Source: DATKMS01 sp041497995 (GTDB taxonomy: Bacteria > Desulfobacterota > Binatia > HRBIN30). Taken from it: 5,965 nt of DNA. The stretch covers positions 1-5,965 of the forward strand of contig JBGQHM010000413.1 of assembly GCA_041497995.1 (NCBI GenBank), read 5' to 3'. Positions 1 through 5,965 of this stretch are shown here, one piece after another (the stretch's first letter is position 1; each line of letters starts with the position of its first letter). The position numbers and the translations under genes are program-made. The notes beneath the pieces are model-generated. The model made no database searches. It saw nothing but the letters and a program-made list of their open reading frames with translations, and was not told the origin of the DNA.

Positions 1-63
1 CCCGTCTGCGGCCGGCAGATGATCCTTGCCCGATTTCCGCCGCTGTGTTCTGATCCGCCGCCT

Positions 64-68
64 GGAGG
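64..68 (+). promoter_or_regulatory. Shine-Dalgarno site of the alpha/beta hydrolase gene
   Basis: GGAGG lies seven bases before the ATG at 76, which is ideal spacing. The other in-frame ATG, at 19, has no comparable purine run before it, so this site decides the start. The core overlaps a small inverted repeat, CGCC-TGGA-GGCG (59-62/67-70), which could partly mask it. Confidence 0.75.
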
Positions 69-75
69 CGACAGG

Positions 76-885
76 ATGCCGCACGCGCGCGTTGGCGAGA
101 TCGACTTGTATTACGAGCTCACAGATTTCACCGAGCCCTGGAAGGCCGGTCCCGCGCCCGTGGTGCTCATCCACGGCCTCGGCGGCGACCACTCCATGTG
201 GCTCTATCAGGTGCCGGCCCTGTGCGCGCGCTTTCCGACCATCACCGTCGACCTGCGCGGACACGGCCAATCGACACGGTCCGCGCGCGACTTCACCGTG
301 GGAGAGATGGCGTCGGACGTCGTCCGTTTGCTCCGCACGCTCGGCGTCGAACGCGCGCACCTCGTAGGACTGTCGCTCGGTGGGATGGTCGCGCAACAGT
401 TCGCGCTGGACTACCCGCTCGCCACCGCGTCGCTCGTCCTGGCGGACACCTTGTGCGGCACGCCCGCCGGCTTCGAGAGCGTCATGCGTGACGCCTTCCG
501 TTTTATCGAGGAGAACAGCATGGTCGCGATCGCACAAGCACGCATCACCAATGCGTTCTCCGACGCGGTCGAACCGGTCATGCGCGGCTACCTGATCGAT
601 CGCGTCGCACAGAACGACAAGGCGGCGTATGTACGCGCGGCACGGTCCGTCTTCGGCTTCTCGGTCGGAGACCGCCTCGGTGAGATCGCTGCCCCGACGC
701 TGGTTATCATCGGCGACCAGGACCGCGTCACGCCGCCACCGCTGTCCGAAGACATCGCGGCGCGCATTCCGGGCGCGCGCCTAGCACCTCTCGCCGGCGC
801 CGGGCACATCAGCAACATGGAGCAACCGCACGAGTTCAATCGGGTCGTGCTGGGGTTTCTGAGTGCGGTCGAGGAGCGGGTTTGA
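76..885 (+). CDS. alpha/beta-fold hydrolase (3-oxoadipate enol-lactonase-like)
   Basis: This is a 269-residue cytoplasmic alpha/beta hydrolase with no signal peptide or membrane segment. Visible motifs are the oxyanion-hole HGLGG (residues 33-37), a DLRGHGQS strand-turn (59-66), the nucleophile elbow GLSLGG with Ser100, the acid in GDQD (Asp216, or Asp214) and the catalytic His244 in GAGH. Order, spacing and length match small esterases, C-C hydrolases and enol-lactonases such as PcaD. The HGLGG and LVGLSLGGMVAQ stretches especially recall the PcaD/pimeloyl-ester group. The reaction is hydrolysis of an ester, lactone or C-C bond; the substrate is unknown. I chose ATG 76 over the longer in-frame start at 19 because of the ribosome site at 64-68 and because residues before it are not typical of the family. 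A crotonase gene follows 43 bases later, hinting at joint catabolism of acyl or ring-cleavage intermediates. The last codons and the stop fall in a REP-like palindrome. Confidence 0.9.
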   Translation: MPHARVGEIDLYYELTDFTEPWKAGPAPVVLIHGLGGDHSMWLYQVPALCARFPTITVDLRGHGQSTRSARDFTVGEMASDVVRLLRTLGVERAHLVGLSLGGMVAQQFALDYPLATASLVLADTLCGTPAGFESVMRDAFRFIEENSMVAIAQARITNAFSDAVEPVMRGYLIDRVAQNDKAAYVRAARSVFGFSVGDRLGEIAAPTLVIIGDQDRVTPPPLSEDIAARIPGARLAPLAGAGHISNMEQPHEFNRVVLGFLSAVEERV

Positions 886-910
886 AACCCGCCGCTACGC
901 AGGAGCGGCG
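876..910. repeat. REP-like palindrome with adjoining hairpin
   Basis: GCGGGTTT (876-883) and AAACCCGC (885-892) form a perfect 8-bp inverted repeat around one base. Directly after it, CGCCGCT (890-896) and AGCGGCG (904-910) form a 7-bp stem with a 7-base loop, so the two structures share bases 890-892 and cannot both form fully. The core resembles short dispersed palindromes of the GGCGGGTTTGAAACCCGCC type that I recall from many uncultured high-GC proteobacteria. Only one copy is in this window, so its repetitive nature is inferred. It lacks a T-run and so is not a classical terminator. It could stabilise the upstream mRNA end or attenuate read-through into the next gene. Confidence 0.55.
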
Positions 911-916
911 ACGACC

Positions 917-923
917 AAGGAGG
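917..923 (+). promoter_or_regulatory. Shine-Dalgarno site of the crotonase gene
   Basis: AAGGAGG is a near-perfect anti-16S match, five bases before the ATG at 929. It fixes the start of the broken enoyl-CoA hydratase gene and shows that the N-terminal fragment is the real 5' end. Confidence 0.8.
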
Positions 924-928
924 TATTC

Positions 929-1748
929 ATGGAGTTCGAGACGCTGATCTACGAACCGCTCGGCGACAACGTGGCGCGGATGACACTCAATCGGCCGGAA
1001 AAGCTCAATGCGATGAGCCCGCAGTTGCTCGGGGAGTTCGACCAAGCACTCGACACGTTCGAAGGCGACCGCGACGCCAGCGTGCTGATCATCCGCGGCG
1101 CCGGGCGCCTTCTGCGCCGGTTTCGACATCACCCCGCAGCGCGAGGGCAAAGGGCTCGGTGAGTTCAGCGTCACGGCTGACCGCCTGGGGCTGAAGAAGA
1201 TCATCGAGCGCTGGCAACGCCTGTGGAGTCTGCCCAAGCCGACCATTGCCCAGGTGCAGGGCTACTGCCTCGCCGGCGGCACCGAACTGGTCGGACATTG
1301 CGACATCGTCTTCGCAGCGGACGACGCGCAGTTTGGCCATCCGGCCGGCCGCTCGATGGGCGTGATTCCCACGCTGTCGATGTGGCCGTACTTGATCGGC
1401 ATGCGCAAGAGCAAGGAGTTGTTCTTCACTGGCGACCTCATTGCCGCACCCGATGCGCTGCAATGGGGTTTGGTCAACCGCGTCGTACCGCGCGACCAGC
1501 TCGACGACGAGACCGTCGCCTTCGCCAAGCGCGTGGCGATGGTACCGTTGGATCTGCTGACGTTGCACAAAGCCGCGGTGAACCGCTTCTTCGAAATCAT
1601 GGGCCTGCGCGCCGCCGAGCAGTCGGCCGCGGACCTCGACGTGATTGCGCATCAAACGCCGGCAGTGAAGGCGTGGTCCAAGGCGGCGCGCGAAAAGGGG
1701 CTGAAGGGCGCGCTGCAAGGGCGTGATGACCCGTTCAAAAGCGCGTGA
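929..1748 (+). pseudogene. enoyl-CoA hydratase/isomerase family protein, frameshifted
   Basis: This crotonase-superfamily gene would hydrate or isomerise an acyl-CoA thioester in the cytoplasm. The first frame gives a normal N-terminus, including MTLNRPEKLNAMS, up to VLIIRGAGR (about residues 52-60). It then becomes nonsense and stops at 1160-1162. From 1110 the family sequence resumes in another frame: FCAGFDIT (oxyanion hole), GYCLAGGTELVGHCD, FGHPAGRSMGVIP and a normal C-terminus ending at the TGA at 1746. Inserting two bases near 1108, so that GGGCGCC would read GGGCGCGCC, restores GRAFCAG and a 273-residue protein of normal family length. In that numbering Glu120 corresponds to the first catalytic Glu of rat hydratase (Glu144). 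The second Glu (Glu164 in rat) is replaced by Ala140, so simple hydratase activity is doubtful. The rest is well conserved, so a sequencing or assembly error in this GC run is as likely as a real mutation. GTG 1254 is only an internal codon of the second half, not a convincing start. Confidence 0.85.
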
Positions 1749-1816
1749 CACTTGATTGGTGATTCGAGTAGATCTTGTAGTGCGGCATCGCAATCGAGAG
1801 ACGTGGGGGGCAAAAC

Positions 1817-4585
1817 ATGCGCGGCTTCTATGGGCTGGTCATCCTCGGATTCGTGGCGGGTGGTGCGTTCGCTACTCCAGCGGCACCGGCACGGGCCGCG
1901 GCGACCGCCGAGCAGAGGTGCCAGGCGGCGGTGCCGCCCGCAGCCGACACGTTCTTCAAGAATTCTCTCGGAGGCCTCGCCGCCTGCCAAGGCAAGGTCG
2001 ATCATGGCACGTTGCCCCCCAGCACGGACTGCTTCACTGACGCGACGGTGGTCAGCAAGCGCGTCAAAGCGTTCACGGCCCTGGACAGTGCCCTGCGGAA
2101 GAAGTGTACCGACGGCGCCGTCGCGTCACTCACGTTCGGCGGCGGCTGCACCGGTGCGCAGACCGTCTCCGCCTTGGTCGGATGCATCAGCGGCAGCCAT
2201 ACCGCCGCCGCCTCCGGGGTGATCGGCGCGGTCGATGCAGGACGCGCCACGCTTTCCGCGGCCGCACTCAAGTGTCAAACGAAGGCATCAACACAGGTAC
2301 GTTCGTACACGCTGGCTCGCCTTGGCGCGTTGAAGAAGTGCAAGCTGAAGCCATCCTCGAAACTTCCGATGGGCAGCGATTGTACCGCCGAGCCGTCCAT
2401 CGCCGCGCACGTCGCCAAGCTGCGTGGCGGCGCCGCGGCGAAGATCGCTGCGAGTTGCCAAGGCGCCGCCTTGGCACAAGCGCAGTTCGGGCCTCCCTGT
2501 ACGTCGCCATCCACCGGCGACGGTCTCGCGGCGTGTCTCCTCGCAATGGCAGACACCGCAGGCGACGGCGCCATTGCAGCGGAGTTTCGCAATACAGGCT
2601 TCTGCGGAGACGCCCCCGAGGCCGTCGAGAAGCGGATCGACGATCTGCTGGCGCAGATGACGCTCGCCGAAAAGATCGGGCTGATGGCAGGCAGCAGTGC
2701 CGTTGATGGTGTGTGGCGTACGCCAGGTGTGAGCCGGCTCGGCATCCCAGGCTTCGGAATGATTGATGGAGCACGCGGCGTAGGTATCGGCGGCGGCAAC
2801 GCGACCTGCTTCCCGGTCGGCATGGCACGAGGGGCGACCTGGGACCCGATATTGGAGCGCCAGGTCGGCGATGTCATCGGGACGGAAACACGGGCCAAGG
2901 GCGCCAGCGTGCTGCTCGCCCCGGTGCTCAACAATCTTAGGCATCCGCGCTGGGGCCGCGCCCAAGAAACCTACGGCGAAGACACGTTCCACATTGGCCA
3001 GATGGGCGTCGAGTTCACGCGCGGGGTGCAGAAACACGTGATCGCCAATCCCAAGCACTTTGCCGCCAACAGCATCGAGAACACGCGCTTCGATGTCAGC
3101 GTGACCATGGACGAGCGGACCCTGCGCGAGATTTACCTCGCGCACTTCGAGAAAGCCGTGCAGTTGGGACACGCCGCCTCGCTCATGTCGGCCTACAACA
3201 AGGTGGACGGACAGTACTGCGCCGAGAACGCGCACCTCCTGCATGACATCGTGAAAGGCGATTGGGGCTTCCAGGGCTTCATCGAGTCCGATTGGCTCGC
3301 CGGCACCCGCAGCACGGTTCCGTCCGCGACTGCAGGGCTCGACATCGAGATGCCGTACGCCAACTACTACGGACAACCGCTGAACAATGCCGTAGCAGGT
3401 GGGCAGGTTTCCGAAGCGACCATCGACGCGGCCGCTCGCCGCATCGTGCGCGCGCAGCTGTGCTTCCGGCTCGATAGCGACCCGCCGCAACCCGACCCGA
3501 CGCAGGTCGAGACCGCGGCGCACACCAACCTCACGCTTCAGGTTGCCCGCGAGAGTATCGTGTTGCTCAAGAACGACCAGGCCGTGCTGCCGCTCGACCG
3601 TTCCAAGACGCACTCGATCGTCGTGGTCGGCGGGCTCGCGGCGATGGCAAACCTCGGCGACCACGGCAGCAGCTGGGTCACTCCCTCTTCCGCCGTCGCG
3701 CCACTCGACGGCATCCTTGCGGGCGCCGGCAGCGTCAGCGTCACCTATCAGCCCACCGTCACCAATACCGCGGCGGTGACGGCCGCCGACGCAGTGGTGG
3801 TGGTCGCCGGACTCACGTTCAACGACGAAGGCGAGGGGCTGATCACCATCGGTGACCGGGGCTCGCTCGCCCTGCCGGGTGACCAGGACCAAGTTATCGC
3901 CAGTGTCGCGGCGCTCAACCCGCGCACCATCGTCGTGCTCGAAGGCAGCGGGGCACTTCTGATGCCATGGATGAACAACGTCGCGGCGATCCTCATGGCG
4001 TGGTACCCGGGACAAGAAGGCGGCACCGCGATCGCCGATGTGCTCTTCGGCGACGTGACGCCATCGGGCAAGCTGCCGGTCACCTTCCCGCGTGCCGAGC
4101 AAGACCTGCCGCCGTTCGACAACATCACCTCCGCGGTGACCTACGGCTACTACCACGGCTACCGCTACCTCGACCGCAACGGCGTGGCACCGCTGTTTCC
4201 GTTTGGCTTCGGGCTCTCGTACACGACCTTCCAATACTCGAACCTCACGCTCACGCCAACGACGATCTCTTCAGACGGATGGGTGCATGTGACGGCCGAC
4301 GTCACCAACACGGGCGCGGTGGCCGGCGACGAAGTCGCGCAACTCTACATCGGCTATCCGGGTTCCAGTGTCGATCATGCCATCAACGATCTGAAGGGGT
4401 TCACCCGCGTCCACATCGAGCCTGGGCAGACGGAGACGGCGGCGTTCGACGTGCGTGCCACAGACCTGGCGTTCTGGGACACCACCATCAGCAGCTGGAA
4501 GATCGAACCGATCACGTACGACGTGCGCGTTGGATCGTCATCGCGCGATTTGCCACTGGCGGGATCGTTTTCGGTTACGCCCTAA
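1817..4585 (+). CDS. secreted GH3 beta-glycosidase with N-terminal Cys-rich duplicated module
   Basis: This 922-residue exported glycoside hydrolase would remove non-reducing beta-linked sugars (glucose or xylose type) by the retaining mechanism. Residues 1-19 or 1-29 are a Sec signal peptide (hydrophobic 7-19, cleavage after AFA or ARAAA). Residues 32-141 and 150-258 are two copies of a six-Cys module. The GH3 barrel covers about 268-550: substrate-binding Asp317 in MIDGARG, RHPRWGR (375-381), ETYGED (384-389), KHF (413-415) and the nucleophile Asp492 in ESDW. The alpha/beta sandwich (about 575-805) holds ARESIVLLKN and LPGDQ; the likely acid/base is Glu673 in DEGEG, a tentative assignment because the segment before DR is longer than the usual EGxDR. 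A fibronectin III-like domain (about 836-908) ends the protein. All 16 cysteines lie in the first 549 residues. ATG 1817 is the first start after an in-frame TAG at 1778, and the signal peptide supports it. Its ribosome site is a poor G-run (1803-1810). A second sugar-active gene follows 33 bases later. Confidence 0.93.
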   Translation: MRGFYGLVILGFVAGGAFATPAAPARAAATAEQRCQAAVPPAADTFFKNSLGGLAACQGKVDHGTLPPSTDCFTDATVVSKRVKAFTALDSALRKKCTDGAVASLTFGGGCTGAQTVSALVGCISGSHTAAASGVIGAVDAGRATLSAAALKCQTKASTQVRSYTLARLGALKKCKLKPSSKLPMGSDCTAEPSIAAHVAKLRGGAAAKIAASCQGAALAQAQFGPPCTSPSTGDGLAACLLAMADTAGDGAIAAEFRNTGFCGDAPEAVEKRIDDLLAQMTLAEKIGLMAGSSAVDGVWRTPGVSRLGIPGFGMIDGARGVGIGGGNATCFPVGMARGATWDPILERQVGDVIGTETRAKGASVLLAPVLNNLRHPRWGRAQETYGEDTFHIGQMGVEFTRGVQKHVIANPKHFAANSIENTRFDVSVTMDERTLREIYLAHFEKAVQLGHAASLMSAYNKVDGQYCAENAHLLHDIVKGDWGFQGFIESDWLAGTRSTVPSATAGLDIEMPYANYYGQPLNNAVAGGQVSEATIDAAARRIVRAQLCFRLDSDPPQPDPTQVETAAHTNLTLQVARESIVLLKNDQAVLPLDRSKTHSIVVVGGLAAMANLGDHGSSWVTPSSAVAPLDGILAGAGSVSVTYQPTVTNTAAVTAADAVVVVAGLTFNDEGEGLITIGDRGSLALPGDQDQVIASVAALNPRTIVVLEGSGALLMPWMNNVAAILMAWYPGQEGGTAIADVLFGDVTPSGKLPVTFPRAEQDLPPFDNITSAVTYGYYHGYRYLDRNGVAPLFPFGFGLSYTTFQYSNLTLTPTTISSDGWVHVTADVTNTGAVAGDEVAQLYIGYPGSSVDHAINDLKGFTRVHIEPGQTETAAFDVRATDLAFWDTTISSWKIEPITYDVRVGSSSRDLPLAGSFSVTP
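1910..2239 (+). repeat. Cys-rich module, copy A (in GH3 residues 32-141)
   Basis: This is the first copy of a protein-level tandem repeat. Its cysteines are residues 35, 57, 72, 97, 111 and 123, with spacings 22, 15, 25, 14 and 12. Shared landmarks with copy B are (R/K)CQ at the start, LP-x-x-(S/T)DC at the third Cys, a Lys/Ala-rich helix-like stretch before the fourth, G-x-x-CT at the fifth and (G/A)C(I/L) at the sixth, followed by TAxSG/TAGDG-type sequence. It is probably an alpha-helical, disulfide-stabilised extracytoplasmic module. No function is known to me. The copies are diverged in sequence, so this is an old duplication and not a DNA-level repeat. Confidence 0.8.
2264..2590 (+). repeat. 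Cys-rich module, copy B (in GH3 residues 150-258)
   Basis: This is the second copy of the module. Its cysteines are residues 153, 175, 189, 214, 228 and 240, with spacings 22, 14, 25, 14 and 12, offset from copy A by 117-118 residues throughout. The single spacing difference is one residue missing between the second and third Cys. Copy B is richer in lysine around 152-182 (LKC, LKKCKLK, SSK). One extra cysteine (263) follows in GFCGDAP, just before the GH3 barrel starts. Confidence 0.8.
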
Positions 4586-4601
4586 GCGGATGAGAGGATC
4601 A

Positions 4602-4611
4602 GGAAGGAAGG
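4602..4611 (+). promoter_or_regulatory. Shine-Dalgarno region of the Tat-exported gene
   Basis: The purine run GGAAGGAAGG sits seven bases before the ATG at 4619. It supports that start and, with only 33 bases from the GH3 stop and no terminator-like hairpin between, suggests translation from a shared mRNA. Confidence 0.65.
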
Positions 4612-4651
4612 CGCCATCATGCAGCGACGCACATTTCTTCGTTTGATGGCG
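4612..4651 (+). promoter_or_regulatory. inverted repeat flanking a start codon
   Basis: CGCCATCA (4612-4619) and TGATGGCG (4644-4651) are perfect 8-bp complements separated by 24 bases. The left arm includes the A of the start codon at 4619. In the mRNA such a stem could hold the start region closed. It may equally be chance in GC-rich DNA; no regulatory role is shown. Confidence 0.3.
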
Positions 4652-5965
4652 TTGAGCGGAGCAGCGGTCGTACGACCGCCGTGGACAATCGGTTTTGGCG
4701 ACCGTAAGGCGCGGGCCATGCTCGGAACAGCGCGCGCCAAGCTCGATCCCCGCGCCAGCCTCTATGGACACTGGGTCGTGAACAGCAAACTCCCGGCGTT
4801 CGTCTACACCGCTGACCAAGACGCTCTCCCCGCCGCCGAATGGGACCCGATCATCGCGCCGCTCACCCGCCGCAACTGGCTGATGGTCGGCAACCAAGCG
4901 ATTCGGCTGCAGGGCGCAAACGATGGGACCGTGGCCTTGTTCGACGAGACCTACGGCCTGCGGTGGTTGACGGCGCCGGATCCCGTCGGCACCGGCGTGT
5001 CGATCATCGACGACACCGGCAAACAGTGGGGCACGGACTACTCGCTGCGCGCTGGTCAGATCGTGCCGCTCCGCACCTTCGGGCCGACGTGGTTCCAGGT
5101 GCAGGACTCGTACAATGGCCTCAGCCTCACACGCACGATTCTCTGCCCCGAAGGTGAAGTGCCATGGCTGCTCGTCCGCGTGCAGCTGGCCCTGTCAGGG
5201 AAAGCAAAGGGCATTCGCTCCATTCAACATACGGAGCGCTGGGCGCTGCGACCACGCTTCCTCAACCTCCTCGAGGTGGTGGATCTGCGTCGCACGCGAG
5301 CCGAGTTGGCCGTCACCTACGACGTGACCCAATCCGCCGCTGGCCTGGTCGCGACGGAACAGTTCGCCAGCGTGAGCACCCCCGGTGCGGTAGGCGAGGC
5401 GGCGAAGTATCTCATCGGCCCGCCCGCGACCCTCATGCTCGAGCGCCTCGCGGACACCGCCGGCGACGCCAGCTTCCGTTTCGAAAACGGATCGCCGCAT
5501 CCGACACTCGAGATTGGCACCTCGCTCGCTCTGAAGCCTGGGAAGAAGATCGAGCTGTGGTTTCGCTTCGGCCGACAGGACACTACCTCGGTCCCCAAGC
5601 CCAAGAGTCTGCTGAATGCCTCGTTGAGTGCGCTGCCCAAGCGCTTGCCGACCGCAGCCGCTGCGACAGCGCCCGAGGCCGCGCAGGAAGTTCCATGGCA
5701 CGCCGCGCTGCTCACCGGCGGGTTGGCGGTGGACCGCGTCATCGGCGGACACTCGTTGGATCAAGCGTCGACCTATTCGTATCTCATGGGATTCAACGGC
5801 GCAGCGCGCGATCCGCTGCAGCATGCGCTGCCGCTCGTCTACATACAGCCAGACCTGGCTCTCTCCGTGCTCCGCAATACCTGCGCCTGGGCGCAACCGA
5901 ACGGCGACCTTCCGTATGCGTTGGACGGCGCCAAGCTTCCCGCGAGCATCGGGTTCCGCCCGTCC
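4619..5965 (+). CDS. Tat-exported putative (alpha/alpha)6-barrel glycosidase-like protein, partial (3' end missing)
   Basis: The frame is open from ATG 4619 to the window edge, giving 449 residues without a stop; the rest lies outside. The N-terminus MQRRTFLRLMALSGAAVV is a twin-arginine signal (RRTFLR plus a hydrophobic stretch), with ARA (31-33) a possible cleavage site, so the protein should leave the cytoplasm folded. Residues about 45-330 look beta-rich (many aromatic and alternating residues), like the N-terminal sandwich of several six-hairpin glycosidases. Residues 357-435 contain a segment with VDRVIGGHSLDQ, GAARDPLQHALPLVY and PNGDLPYAL. It recalls the helical barrel of clan members such as GH94, GH63 and GH15, where RD-x-x-Q and NGDLPY-like loops line the active site. 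The exact family and substrate are not determined. The catalytic residues probably lie partly beyond the window. Its position 33 bases after a secreted GH3 gene supports a role in glycan breakdown. A phosphorylase role is less likely outside the cytoplasm, where phosphate and recycling are unfavourable. Confidence 0.75.
   Translation, partial: MQRRTFLRLMALSGAAVVRPPWTIGFGDRKARAMLGTARAKLDPRASLYGHWVVNSKLPAFVYTADQDALPAAEWDPIIAPLTRRNWLMVGNQAIRLQGANDGTVALFDETYGLRWLTAPDPVGTGVSIIDDTGKQWGTDYSLRAGQIVPLRTFGPTWFQVQDSYNGLSLTRTILCPEGEVPWLLVRVQLALSGKAKGIRSIQHTERWALRPRFLNLLEVVDLRRTRAELAVTYDVTQSAAGLVATEQFASVSTPGAVGEAAKYLIGPPATLMLERLADTAGDASFRFENGSPHPTLEIGTSLALKPGKKIELWFRFGRQDTTSVPKPKSLLNASLSALPKRLPTAAAATAPEAAQEVPWHAALLTGGLAVDRVIGGHSLDQASTYSYLMGFNGAARDPLQHALPLVYIQPDLALSVLRNTCAWAQPNGDLPYALDGAKLPASIGFRPS
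4664..4679. repeat. perfect 16-base palindrome in the signal-peptide coding region
   Basis: GCGGTCGTACGACCGC reads identically on both strands. It codes for residues about 16-21 at the end of the Tat hydrophobic stretch (AVVRPP). It may be a protein-binding or restriction-type site, or a coincidence; only one copy is present here. Confidence 0.4.

Noticed and set aside
1..22. Possible end of an upstream gene (frame stopping with TGA at 20-22, or another stopping at 51-53)
   Set aside because: Only 6 or 16 codons are visible, with no way to choose between the frames or identify a product.
836..1246. - strand frame containing AAGFKPAPR
   Set aside because: That peptide is the translation of the GGGTTTGAAACCCGC palindrome, a common source of false genes. 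The frame also overlaps two real + strand genes.
1254..1748. Independent short gene starting at GTG 1254
   Set aside because: There is no ribosome site, and family sequence continues in frame upstream to 1110. It is the 3' part of the frameshifted crotonase.
1752..1780. Promoter-like TTGATT-17-TTGTAG before the GH3 gene
   Set aside because: The -35 box is fair but the -10 box matches the consensus at only two positions. A promoter in this 68-base gap is plausible but not supported by sequence.
3756..3782. Inverted repeat CCGTCACC/GGTGACGG inside the GH3 gene
   Set aside because: It is in a Thr/Val/Ala-rich coding stretch where such complementarity arises from codon use. There is no regulatory context.
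2288..4234. Long open frame of 648 codons on the - strand
   Set aside because: It lies entirely opposite the well-supported GH3 gene, is rich in Arg, Gly, Val and His as expected from antisense GC-rich codons, and shows no recognisable domain. It is a composition artefact.
5195..5896. Open frame of 233 codons on the - strand
   Set aside because: It is antisense to the continuous, Tat-led coding frame 4619-5965, with Arg/Gly-rich shadow composition and no motif.

Overview
The window is GC-rich and densely coded, with every supported gene on the + strand. It holds four protein-coding loci: an alpha/beta hydrolase, a frameshifted crotonase-family (enoyl-CoA hydratase) gene, a large secreted family 3 glycoside hydrolase (GH3), and the first 449 codons of a Tat-exported, probably (alpha/alpha)6-barrel sugar-active protein that runs off the right edge. 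Base composition, clear Shine-Dalgarno sites and Sec/Tat signals point to a Gram-negative-type, high-GC bacterium. The Cys-rich repeats in front of the GH3 and the GCGGGTTTGAAACCCGC-type palindrome remind me of uncultured deltaproteobacterial (Binatota/Myxococcota-like) metagenome bins. That placement comes from memory and is unverified.

Left part (1-1748): the alpha/beta hydrolase (76-885) has a complete Ser-Asp-His triad and a good ribosome site. Its stop codon lies inside a REP-like palindrome (876-892) that leads into a second hairpin (890-910). A crotonase gene (929-1748) follows with a strong ribosome site, but its reading frame breaks near 1106-1110. Restoring two missing bases gives a clean 273-residue protein. 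The pair would suit acyl-CoA or ring-cleavage catabolism, but the substrate cannot be read from the sequence.

Right part (1749-5965): after 68 bp without a gene comes a 922-residue secreted GH3 enzyme. Between its signal peptide and its catalytic domain lie two tandem copies of a six-cysteine module of about 110 residues, with almost identical cysteine spacing (22/15/25/14/12 and 22/14/25/14/12). I do not recognise this module as a named domain. Thirty-three bases downstream starts a gene with a twin-arginine signal and a region resembling the catalytic core of six-hairpin glycosidases. The two probably form one operon for extracytoplasmic breakdown of a glycan or glycoside.

The most novel element is the duplicated Cys-rich module fused to GH3. 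There are no RNA genes, CRISPR arrays, insertion sequences or gene-free stretches above 300 bases that I can see.
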